Positions 52,181-60,172 of a stretch of DNA of 64,000 nucleotides are shown here, in pieces. Source of the stretch: Streptomyces sp. WAC 01529. GTDB taxonomy: Bacteria; Actinomycetota; Actinomycetes; Streptomycetales; Streptomycetaceae. The notes beneath the pieces are model-generated. The model made no database searches and was not told the DNA's origin. It saw nothing but the letters and a program-made list of their open reading frames with translations. The position numbers were made by a program, and so were the translations under genes. Position 1 is the first letter of the stretch; every line of letters starts with the position of its first letter. The DNA is taken from NCBI RefSeq assembly GCF_003945545.1, contig NZ_CP029617.1, positions 4,883,001 through 4,947,000 on the forward strand, written 5' to 3'.

Positions 52181-53398
52181 TCAGGCCGGGCGCACCACGC
52201 TGTGGATCGGCATGTAGTAGATCGACTCGACCCGTACGTTCGTGCCCGGCTTCGGGGCGTGGATCATCTTGCCGTCGCCGATGTAGATCCCTACGTGACT
52301 GATGTCGTCGTAGAAGAAGACCAGGTCACCGGGTTCGGCGTCGGCGGTCTTCACGGTCGTGCCGGCCTTCACCTGGTCCCACGTGGTGCGCGGCAGCGAG
52401 ATGCCCGCGGCCTTCCACGCGTCCTGGGTGAGGCCCGAGCAGTCGTACGAGTCGGGTCCCGTGGCGCCCCAAACGTACGGCTTGCCGATCTGGGCCTCGG
52501 CGAAGCGGATCACCTTCGCGGCCTTGGTGGCGTAGCCGCCGTCCGTGCTGCCGGAGCCGGAGCCGCTGCCTGAGCCCGCGCCGCTGCCCGAGCCGGAGCC
52601 CTCGCCCTGCCCTTGGCCCTGGCCCCCCTGCCCCTGCTCTTTCTCCTTCTCCTTCTGCGCCGCCTCTTCCGCCTCGCGCTTGCGCTCCGCCTCCGCGGCC
52701 TGCTCGCGGGCCAGCTCCTCGGCCTTGCGCTTCGCCTCCCGCTTTTTCTCCCGCTCGATCGCGGCGAGCCGCGCCTTCTCCTCGGCGGTCAGCTCCGACA
52801 GCAGCCCGCGCGCCTCGCCCAGCTTCTTCTGTACGGCCCGCTTGCTCGTCCTGAGATCGTCCCGGGACTCGCTGAGCGTCTTGAGGCTCTTCGCCGCCTT
52901 CGTGCGCTGCTTCGTCGCCGACGCCTGCTCCGCCTGGTAGTCGTCGACGGCCTTCTTCTGCCGGGAGGTGAGCCGGTCCGCCAGGTGGTGCTGGTCGAAG
53001 TAGCCCTGCGGGTCGTCGGCGAGCATCATCGTGGCCGTCTGGGACGCGCCGCCCGTGCGGTACTGGGCGGCGGCGAAGGAGCCGAGCTGCTGGCGCGCCT
53101 CGTTCAGCCTGTCCGCGCGCTTGGCCACGTCGTCGAGCAGGCGGCCGACCCTCTTGCGCTGCTTCTCGGTCTTCTCCTTGGCCGAGTTGTACTTCTGGGT
53201 GGCCACGCCCGCCTGGTGGTAGAGGTCGTCGACCTTCTTGCGTACCTCTTCGAGGCTGGGCTTCGCCGGCGAGGAGGGTGCTGCCTGTGCGCTCTGCGAC
53301 AGGAGCGCCACGGAGGTGAGGGCGGCCGTGGTGATGCCGACGGCCGGGGTGGTGCGTACGCCGGCTGACCGGGCCCGCGGCTTGCGGTGCGACGCCAA
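52181..53398 (-). CDS. secreted NlpC/P60 peptidoglycan endopeptidase B
   Basis: About 405 residues from TTG 53398, with GGAAGGAG nine bases upstream; this matches the start of paralogue A (AxHRKPR). Signal peptide, coiled coil, a Glu/Lys/Arg-rich helical region (AEERKREAEEA-like repeats), a Gly/Gln/Ser-rich spacer, then the NlpC/P60 domain with Cys in SYDCSGLTQ and His in ISHVGIYIG. It cleaves wall stem peptides outside the membrane. A c-di-AMP riboswitch precedes it, so it is turned down or up with c-di-AMP, which ties wall hydrolysis to osmotic or turgor state. Confidence 0.93.
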   Translation of the reverse strand: MASHRKPRARSAGVRTTPAVGITTAALTSVALLSQSAQAAPSSPAKPSLEEVRKKVDDLYHQAGVATQKYNSAKEKTEKQRKRVGRLLDDVAKRADRLNEARQQLGSFAAAQYRTGGASQTATMMLADDPQGYFDQHHLADRLTSRQKKAVDDYQAEQASATKQRTKAAKSLKTLSESRDDLRTSKRAVQKKLGEARGLLSELTAEEKARLAAIEREKKREAKRKAEELAREQAAEAERKREAEEAAQKEKEKEQGQGGQGQGQGEGSGSGSGAGSGSGSGSGSTDGGYATKAAKVIRFAEAQIGKPYVWGATGPDSYDCSGLTQDAWKAAGISLPRTTWDQVKAGTTVKTADAEPGDLVFFYDDISHVGIYIGDGKMIHAPKPGTNVRVESIYYMPIHSVVRPA

Positions 53399-53418
53399 GG
53401 GAGGCGACTCCTTCCGTA

Positions 53419-53556
53419 GACCGCCTACCGGGTTAGCTGTCGGGTTCGGGCGGGTGGTCCGGAAGGTTGCCCTACAGTCCCGTACGAAGTACGGGACCGA
53501 TTCACCCCAAGTTTTCGGTGGGTCCCCGGCTCCGAACATGTCGGACTCGGCGGAGG
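53419..53556 (-). ncRNA. c-di-AMP riboswitch (ydaO/yuaA type)
   Basis: Minus-strand leader of NlpC/P60 B. It shows the conserved 3' block CCGAACCCGACAGCTAACCC (53449-53430) followed by GGTAGGCGG, a variable hairpin GTCCCGTAC-TT-CGTACGGGAC near 53477-53497, the 5' block GGGGACCCAC with TTGGGGTGAATC, and closing CCGCC/GGCGG pairing. These match what I recall of streptomycete ydaO riboswitches before wall-hydrolase genes. The ends are approximate. Confidence 0.88.
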
Positions 53557-53773
53557 CCACCCGTTCCCGGCGGGGTTCGCCGGTGGGGGACGAGCGGCCC
53601 GCGCAGCACGCTAGCCAACTCGTGTGGCACGTGTGAAGGTTGATGTTCGATATGCCCGATACATTTCCGTGACTTTACGAGGGCCGGGGTACGGGCCCCG
53701 CAGCGGCGTGGCGGAGCGTGACGGGCCGCGGGCGGGGCGTGAGTGGAGTCCGGTGACCGGAACCCGGGGCGGG

Positions 53774-53796
53774 TTGTCAGTGGGGCCGCCTAGACT
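53774..53796 (+). promoter_or_regulatory. TTGTCAGTG-type DNA-damage promoter of pcrA
   Basis: TTGTCAGTG (53774-53782), 8 nt, TAGACT (53791-53796): full match to the recalled RecA-independent damage promoter (TTGTCRGTG-N8-TANNNT) that needs PafBC. The predicted start is within a few bases of the pcrA ATG. Confidence 0.85.
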
Positions 53797-53805
53797 CGGG
53801 AGGCG

Positions 53806-56352
53806 ATGAGCAGCCTCTTTGATGACAGCTTCCTGGCGGACATGCGGCCTTCCCGGGCCGCGGACGAAGAGCCCCCGCCGCCGCCCGAGGACAGCGCTCC
53901 GGAACCGGTTCCGGACGACTTGTTCAGCGGGAAGTTCGACGTGCCCATGGGCCGGGACACGCACTACCGCGACGGAGCCCCGCGCCCGGTCATCGACCCG
54001 GCGACGCTCCTGGAGGGGCTGAACGAGAACCAGCGCGCGGCCGTGGTGCACGCGGGCTCCCCGCTGCTCATCGTCGCCGGCGCCGGTTCCGGCAAGACGC
54101 GCGTCCTGACCCACCGCATCGCGTACCTCCTCGCCGAGCGCGGTGTGCACCCCGGCCAGATCCTCGCGATCACCTTCACGAACAAGGCCGCGGGCGAGAT
54201 GAAGGAGCGCGTCGAGAACCTCGTCGGCCCCCGGGCCAACGCGATGTGGGTGTCGACCTTCCACAGCGCCTGCGTCCGCATCCTGCGGCGGGAGTACAAG
54301 AAGCTGGGCTTCACGTCCTCCTTCTCGATCTACGACGCCGCGGACTCCAAGCGCCTGATGGCCCTGGTCTGCCGTGATCTCGACCTCGACCCCAAGAAGT
54401 TCCCGCCGAAGTCCTTCAGCGCCAAGATCTCGAACCTGAAGAACGAGCTGATCGACGAGGAGGACTTCGCGGTCCAGGCCGCCGACGGCTTCGAGAAGAC
54501 CCTCGCCCAGGCCTACGCCATGTACCAGTCGCGTCTGCGCGAGGCGAACGCGATGGACTTCGACGACCTGATCATGACGACGGTCCACCTCCTGCGTGCC
54601 TTCCCGGACGTCGCCGAGCACTACCGCCGCCGCTTCCGCCACGTCATGGTCGACGAGTACCAGGACACGAACCACGCCCAGTACGCCCTGGTGCGCGAGC
54701 TGGTCGGCCCCTCCGGAGGCGAGGGCGACGACCCGGCCGAGCTGTGCGTGGTGGGTGACGCGGACCAGTCGATCTACGCCTTCCGCGGCGCCACCATCCG
54801 CAACATCCTCCAGTTCGAGGAGGACTACACCGACGCGACGACGATCCTCCTGGAGCAGAACTACCGCTCCACGCAGACGATCCTCACCGCGGCGAACGCG
54901 GTCATCGAGCGGAACGAAAGCCGCCGCCCGAAGAACCTGTGGACCAACCAGGGCGCGGGCGCCCGCATCACCGGCTACGTGGCCGACACCGAGCACGACG
55001 AGGCGCAGTTCGTCGCCGACGAGATCGACAGGCTCACCGACGCGGGCGACGCGAAGGCCGGCGACGTCGCGATCTTCTACCGCACGAACGCGCAGTCCCG
55101 TGTCTTCGAAGAGATCTTCATCCGCGTCGGCCTGCCCTACAAGGTCGTCGGCGGCGTCCGCTTCTACGAGCGCAAGGAGGTCCGCGACGTCCTGGCCTAC
55201 CTGCGCGTGCTCGCCAACCCCGAGGACGCGGTCCCGCTGCGGCGCATCCTCAACGTCCCCAAGCGGGGCATCGGCGACCGCGCCGAGGCGATGATCGACA
55301 CGCTCGCGCAGCGCGAGAAGATCTCCTTCCCGCAGGCGCTGCGCCGCGTCGACGAGGCGTACGGCATGGCGGCCCGCTCGACCAACGCCGTCAAGCGGTT
55401 CAACACGCTCATGGAGGAGCTGCGGACCGTCGTCGAGTCCGGCGCGGGCCCGGCCGTCGTCCTGGAGGCCGTGCTCGAACGGACGGGCTACCTCGCCGAG
55501 TTGCAGGCGTCGACCGACCCGCAGGACGAGACCCGCATCGAGAACCTCCAGGAACTCGCTGCCGTCGCCCTGGAGTTCGAGCAGGAGAACGCCCAGGCGG
55601 CGAGCGTCCAGGAGGGCGCCCAGGAGGGCGACCAGACGGATGACGGTCAGACGGAAGGCGGGTCGGCGGAAGGCGACGAAGGGGCCGCGGCCCCGGCCGG
55701 TACGCTCTCCGACTTCCTGGAGCGCGTCGCCCTCGTCGCCGACTCCGACCAGATTCCGGATGAGGAGGACGACGGCTCCGGAGTCATCACGCTCATGACG
55801 CTGCACACCGCGAAGGGCCTCGAATTCCCCGTCGTGTTCCTGACCGGCATGGAGGACGGCGTCTTCCCGCACATGCGCTCTCTCGGGCAGGTCAAGGAGT
55901 TGGAGGAGGAGCGCCGCCTTGCCTACGTGGGGATCACCCGCGCGCGTGAGCGGCTCTATCTGACGCGGTCCTCGATGCGCAGCGCCTGGGGCCAGCCCTC
56001 GTACAACCCGCCGTCCCGCTTCCTCGAAGAGATTCCGGATGTGCATCTGGACTGGAAGCGGAAGGGCTCCGTCGGCGCCCCCGCGTCGTCCGGTCCCGCC
56101 GCGGGCATCGCCTCGTCGCTGTCGTCCTCGCGCTCGCGCACGGGCGGCGCGCAGGGCTTCGCCACGCGCCGCGCCTCGGAGAAGCCGGTGGTCTCGCTGG
56201 CGGTCGGGGACCGGGTCACGCACGACCAGTTCGGTCTCGGGACCGTGGTCGGGGTGAAGGGCACGGGGGCGAACGCGGAGGCGACGGTGGACTTCGGCGA
56301 GCCCAAGCCGAAGCGGCTCCTGCTTCGGTACGCGCCGGTCGAGAAGTTGTAA
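53806..56352 (+). CDS. pcrA: ATP-dependent DNA helicase PcrA/UvrD
   Basis: 848 residues, ATG start. It is a superfamily 1A helicase: Q motif LNENQRAAV, Walker A VAGAGSGKTRVLTHR, motif Ia TFTNKAAGEM, Walker B MVDEYQDTN, motif III GDADQSIYAFRGA, motif IV EQNYRS, motif V TLHTAKGLEFPVVF and motif VI VGITRARERLYLT. The C-terminal Tudor-like domain (VGDRVTHDQFGLGTVVG) contacts RNA polymerase or ribosome partners. An acidic Pro-rich N-terminus (about 60 residues) and a disordered loop at about 600-635 are extra. It works in nucleotide excision repair and removes RecA or stalled polymerase. The promoter is of the PafBC type. Confidence 0.97.
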   Translation: MSSLFDDSFLADMRPSRAADEEPPPPPEDSAPEPVPDDLFSGKFDVPMGRDTHYRDGAPRPVIDPATLLEGLNENQRAAVVHAGSPLLIVAGAGSGKTRVLTHRIAYLLAERGVHPGQILAITFTNKAAGEMKERVENLVGPRANAMWVSTFHSACVRILRREYKKLGFTSSFSIYDAADSKRLMALVCRDLDLDPKKFPPKSFSAKISNLKNELIDEEDFAVQAADGFEKTLAQAYAMYQSRLREANAMDFDDLIMTTVHLLRAFPDVAEHYRRRFRHVMVDEYQDTNHAQYALVRELVGPSGGEGDDPAELCVVGDADQSIYAFRGATIRNILQFEEDYTDATTILLEQNYRSTQTILTAANAVIERNESRRPKNLWTNQGAGARITGYVADTEHDEAQFVADEIDRLTDAGDAKAGDVAIFYRTNAQSRVFEEIFIRVGLPYKVVGGVRFYERKEVRDVLAYLRVLANPEDAVPLRRILNVPKRGIGDRAEAMIDTLAQREKISFPQALRRVDEAYGMAARSTNAVKRFNTLMEELRTVVESGAGPAVVLEAVLERTGYLAELQASTDPQDETRIENLQELAAVALEFEQENAQAASVQEGAQEGDQTDDGQTEGGSAEGDEGAAAPAGTLSDFLERVALVADSDQIPDEEDDGSGVITLMTLHTAKGLEFPVVFLTGMEDGVFPHMRSLGQVKELEEERRLAYVGITRARERLYLTRSSMRSAWGQPSYNPPSRFLEEIPDVHLDWKRKGSVGAPASSGPAAGIASSLSSSRSRTGGAQGFATRRASEKPVVSLAVGDRVTHDQFGLGTVVGVKGTGANAEATVDFGEPKPKRLLLRYAPVEKL

Positions 56353-56373
56353 CGCCGGGGGCGGCGGCCGGAG

Positions 56374-57906
56374 TTACGTCGGGTCGAGGCCGTGGCTGCG
56401 CAGCCACGGCAGCGGGTCGATCGCCGAGCCGCCGCTGGGGCGCACCTCGAAGTGCAGGTGCGGGCCGGTGGAGTTGCCGGAGTTCCCGGAGAAGGCGATC
56501 GTCTCGCCCGCCTTCACGGGACCGCTGGAGATCTTGTGCGAGGAGAGGTGGCAGTACCACGTCTCCGTGCCGTCCTTGGCGGTCACGATCGCCATGTTGC
56601 CGTAGGCGCTGTTCCACTTCGTGGTCACGGTGCCGTCGGTCGCGGCGAAGACCTCCGTGCCGTACGACACGGGGAAGTCGATGCCGGAGTGCGCCGACAT
56701 CCAGTTGACGCCGGCCTGGCCGTACTGCGCGCTCAGACCGTGCTGCTTCACCGGCAGCGCGAACTTGGGGCGGAGCCGCTCCTTGCGCGCCGCCTCCGCG
56801 GCCGCCTTCTTCTGGGCGGCCACCTTCTCCGCCTTCAGGTCGATGCGCTCCTGCGTGCGGCTCGCGCGGTCCGCGAAGTCGCCCGCGTCCGCGGAGAGGT
56901 TGGCCAGCTGGGTGTCGAGCTTGTTGTTGGCGGCGGAGGGCTTCACGGACGTGGTGGTGTCCGGGGCCGAGGCCGTCGTGTCCTTCTCGTCGTCCCCGCC
57001 GAAGCTGCCCACGGAGGCGGCGGCCACCCCGGCGACACCCATCACACAGGCCGATGGCACGGCGACGGTGAGGAGGGCGGAGCGCTTGGCGGGGGTACGG
57101 CGCCGCGTTCTGGAGCGGCCCGCGCCCGATCCGCCGCTCTTGCCGCGAGCGGCGCGGGGGGCGGGGGCCGGGATCTCCGAGGTGGACCCGGACTCCGCGT
57201 CCTCGTACGGGGCCTCGCCGCCGTACGGGCTCTCGCTGTCGTAGGGGGCTTCGGGGGAGATCTCGTACTGCTCGGTCAGCTCGTACGGCTGCGGAGTCTC
57301 GTGCGACTGCGGGGCTTCGTGCGGCTCGTGCGATTCGTGTGGCTCGTGCGACTCGTGTCGCTCGTGTGACTCGTCGGCGGTGTTCCACGCCGTCGCGTCG
57401 TACGCGCCCGTGTCGAAGGACTGGGTGTCCCACTGGCCGGTCGCCGGGCCCTGGTCCCAGGAGGAGGTGTCCCACTGGCCCGTGCTGTCGGGGGTCGGTT
57501 GCGACGGGATGTCGGCCAGGTTCTGGTAGCCGCCGGTCGACCAGCCCGAGGTGTCGTAGCCGCCGGTGTCGTAGGTGGCGGCGTGCTGCTGTGCGGCGTA
57601 CGCGTCGTAGTCCAGCGTTTGCTGGGTACTCGTGTGCTGGGTGCTCGTGGTCGCCCACTGGCCCGTGTCGTACCCGCTGTCCGCGGCGGTGCCGGTACTG
57701 GCGCCGGGCATGTCGCCGAAGAGGGGGTCGGTGGCGAAGCTTCCGGTGCTGATGCTTCCGGTGTCGAAACCGCCGGTGGAGTAGGCGTCATAGCCGTAGC
57801 CGCCGGGCTGGGCGCTTTGCTGGTCGTACGTCGCGTAGTGCGCGTAGTCGGCGCCGGGTGCCGAGGGCTGGGGAGTCGAGCTCCCCGACGGGTGACGGTC
57901 GTTCAC
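56374..57906 (-). CDS. M23 family metallopeptidase with long repetitive N-terminus
   Basis: About 510 residues from GTG 57906; a TTG directly before it is an alternative. Residues 1-250 are a disordered Tyr/Thr/Gly/Gln stretch with TGQWDT and HESHEPHE repeats, probably cytoplasmic. A single membrane helix near LLTVAVPSACVMGVAGV anchors the protein, then a coiled coil and the LytM/M23 domain: HSGIDFPVSYGTEV (first zinc ligands) and HLHFEV (last). It cuts wall cross-links or activates amidases. It is convergent with pcrA. Confidence 0.92.
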   Translation of the reverse strand: MNDRHPSGSSTPQPSAPGADYAHYATYDQQSAQPGGYGYDAYSTGGFDTGSISTGSFATDPLFGDMPGASTGTAADSGYDTGQWATTSTQHTSTQQTLDYDAYAAQQHAATYDTGGYDTSGWSTGGYQNLADIPSQPTPDSTGQWDTSSWDQGPATGQWDTQSFDTGAYDATAWNTADESHERHESHEPHESHEPHEAPQSHETPQPYELTEQYEISPEAPYDSESPYGGEAPYEDAESGSTSEIPAPAPRAARGKSGGSGAGRSRTRRRTPAKRSALLTVAVPSACVMGVAGVAAASVGSFGGDDEKDTTASAPDTTTSVKPSAANNKLDTQLANLSADAGDFADRASRTQERIDLKAEKVAAQKKAAAEAARKERLRPKFALPVKQHGLSAQYGQAGVNWMSAHSGIDFPVSYGTEVFAATDGTVTTKWNSAYGNMAIVTAKDGTETWYCHLSSHKISSGPVKAGETIAFSGNSGNSTGPHLHFEVRPSGGSAIDPLPWLRSHGLDPT

Positions 57907-58121
57907 CAACTTCTCTTTCGCCTCGGCAGCAGGGGCAGAGCAGTGCGGCGACTGTACCCGGCGGTATACGGGCGCGACAATCTACGGCAGGTTTCATGGT
58001 CTCAGGAAACGGGCATTCGGCCGTCTTTCGGCGGTCTGCGGGCACAGCCTTGGCCCTGCGTTCGAGCAACGTTCGATACTGAAGCTCTTTCTGGGAGCCC
58101 TGGTTCGGTGCCTCGCCGTGG

Positions 58122-59138
58122 TCAGGCGACCGTGAGTCCGCCCGGTGCTTCCCTGGCGTCGGCTCCTGGATGGGCCAGGTCGAGCGCCTGGCGTATGCCG
58201 TTCGCGACCGCCGGGTGCACGGGTAGCGCGAGATGGCCGATTCCGGTCACACGGATGTTCTGCGCGACGAGGTCGGGGTGGTCGACGCACGCCGTCTCCA
58301 GCGGGTCCATGATCTGGTCCAGGTCGCTCCAGAAACTCACGAACTGCGTGCGGCAGTCCGGCGCCGGTTCCTTCAGCTCCTCGATCACCGCGGAGCCCGG
58401 GCGCATCTGCCGCACGATCGGGTGCGCGTCCGCGAGCGGCGCGACGCGGGTACCGCCGTGCGGTGTGCCTAGCGTGACCAGCGTGCGTACGCGTACGTCG
58501 CCGCCGAGGCGCTGTGTGTAATAGCGGGCGATCAGGCCGCCGAGGCTGTGCCCGACGATGTCCACCTGGCGGTGGCCCGTGCGCTCGCACAGCTCATCGA
58601 CGTGGCGGCCGAGCAGCTCGGCCGCGGTACGGATGTCGCAGGTCAACGGGGAGTAGTTGAGTGACTCCACGCGGCGCCCGCCGTCCTGGGACAGGGCGCG
58701 GCGGAGCAGGACGAAGACCGAGCGGTTGTCGATGAAGCCGTGCAGGAGGAGGACCGGGGGCCTGCTGTCCACGGGGAGGCGGGGTGCGTCGGGGGGCGGA
58801 TGGACGGGCGTCGCCCTGCGCTCCTGGGCGATGCCCGAGGGGTAGAGGACGAGGTGGCCCGCGAGGACCGCCACTTCGAGGGCGGTCGCCTTCAGAAGGG
58901 CCAGGGAGACGCGGCCTGCCACCTGGGCGGAGAGCGCGGGGAGTGCTGCTCCCGGCAGCCTCGCCAAACCTGGCAGCCTCGCGAGACCCGGCACCCTCGC
59001 CAGACCCGGCAGGCTTGCCAGCCCCGGTAGTCCCGGTAGCCCCGCCAGTCCCAGCAGACCCGTGAGTCCCGGGGGCCTCGGCAGTCTCGGCAGCGGAAAG
59101 CTGAGCGCGCGAAAGGGGCGGGCTCCTGTGAGCGGCAT
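58122..59138 (-). CDS. membrane-associated alpha/beta hydrolase (lipase-like) with LPGLAR repeats
   Basis: 338 residues from ATG 59138, with GGGAGG six bases upstream. The hydrolase core has VLLLHGFIDN (oxyanion), the nucleophile GHSLGG, an Asp region in FWSDLDQIMDPLET and the His in TGIGHLALP. The first 70 residues are a Leu/Pro/Gly repeat (LPGLAR units, 18 nt each, at 58950-59030), followed by a hydrophobic segment. The catalytic part resembles triacylglycerol lipase/PGAP1-like hydrolases; the substrate is unknown. Confidence 0.87.
   Translation of the reverse strand: MPLTGARPFRALSFPLPRLPRPPGLTGLLGLAGLPGLPGLASLPGLARVPGLARLPGLARLPGAALPALSAQVAGRVSLALLKATALEVAVLAGHLVLYPSGIAQERRATPVHPPPDAPRLPVDSRPPVLLLHGFIDNRSVFVLLRRALSQDGGRRVESLNYSPLTCDIRTAAELLGRHVDELCERTGHRQVDIVGHSLGGLIARYYTQRLGGDVRVRTLVTLGTPHGGTRVAPLADAHPIVRQMRPGSAVIEELKEPAPDCRTQFVSFWSDLDQIMDPLETACVDHPDLVAQNIRVTGIGHLALPVHPAVANGIRQALDLAHPGADAREAPGGLTVA
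58950..59030 (-). repeat. 18-nt coding tandem repeat (LPGLAR)
   Basis: About four and a half in-frame copies encoding LPGLA[R/S] or VPGLAR in the N-terminus of the lipase-like protein; a strong candidate for copy-number variation. Confidence 0.85.
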
Positions 59139-59562
59139 CGTCGACCTCCCGAGTGGCGCACGGGAGGACGGCTCCGTCCCCCGTGTGCCCTAGGGGGAGT
59201 CGTGAGCGAGGAGTCGGCTGTGCGACGGCGTTCTGCGGCCACCGTGGTGCGGTGACGCCCTGCCCCCGTTGCGTCGCCGATGCGCTGGAGCGCCACGCCG
59301 GGCGACTGCCGACGCGGTGGTCCAACGATCTCGTTGCGGCTCCCCTCGCGCCTGGTCCGGGTGCGGAGCGTGAGCCCCTGGTAGTGGACGGCGCGCAGCG
59401 AACGTGTCCCAACGTGTGATTTCCCCCTCCCTCTCCACCGCGAAACTGCCGCTTGCGCGATGCTGGAGATAACGTTCGTTCACTTCCCCGGCCGGTGCGG
59501 TGCGGGGTATCTGTGCTTGGACAGATGGATGTCGGTACGGATATCGGTACATGGAGGCAGTG
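59139..59562. other. 424-nt divergent intergenic region
   Basis: No gene can be supported between the lipase-like gene and the B12-binding gene. The right part has a duplicated TCGGTAC (10-nt period, near 59532-59550) directly before the mutase subunit, possibly a regulatory or spacing element. I cannot assign promoter boxes. Confidence 0.6.
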
Positions 59563-59979
59563 ATGGGTGTGGCAGCCGGGCCGATCCGCGTGGTGGTCGC
59601 CAAGCCGGGGCTCGACGGGCACGACCGCGGGGCCAAGGTGATCGCGCGGGCCTTGCGTGACGCCGGTATGGAGGTCATCTACACCGGGCTGCACCAGACG
59701 CCCGAGCAGGTGGTGGACACCGCGATCCAGGAGGACGCCGACGCGATCGGCCTCTCCATCCTGTCCGGGGCGCACAACACGCTGTTCGCGCGGGTGCTGG
59801 AGCTTTTGAAGGAGCGGGACGCGCAGGACATCCTGGTGTTCGGCGGCGGCATCATCCCGGAGGCGGACATCGCGCCGCTGAAGGAGAAGGGCGTCGCGGA
59901 GATCTTCACACCCGGGGCCACGACGACTTCGATCGTGGAGTGGGTCCGGGCCAACGTGCAGGAGCGGGCCGGGGCGTGA
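59563..59979 (+). CDS. icmB: cobalamin-binding small subunit of an acyl-CoA mutase (isobutyryl-CoA mutase type)
   Basis: 138 residues from ATG 59563, with GGAGG five bases before. It has the complete B12-binding fold: KPGLDGHDRGAKVI with the DxHxxG His that ligates cobalt, then SILSGAHNTLF and VFGGGIIPEADI around the nucleotide tail. Free-standing subunits of this length belong to isobutyryl-CoA mutase (IcmB), which interconverts isobutyryl-CoA and n-butyryl-CoA; a methylmalonyl-CoA mutase relative is the alternative. The large subunit is not in the window, as I recall is the case in S. coelicolor. Confidence 0.9.
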   Translation: MGVAAGPIRVVVAKPGLDGHDRGAKVIARALRDAGMEVIYTGLHQTPEQVVDTAIQEDADAIGLSILSGAHNTLFARVLELLKERDAQDILVFGGGIIPEADIAPLKEKGVAEIFTPGATTTSIVEWVRANVQERAGA

Positions 59980-60172
59980 TCGGGCGGGGGCGTCTTGGAC
60001 GGGGGCCCTCGGGCGAGGGTGCCTGACCGGGGCTTGGGGGTCGGCTCGTCTGCTTGATGACTCCGTAGCGATAGGGGCTGTGGCAGCGGGTGTGGCTGTG
60101 GCCGGGGTGTCTGCGGCCGTTGCCCGGGTGAGCGTGCGGCTCCCCGCGCCCTGGTTGGGCCCTATAGCGGCC

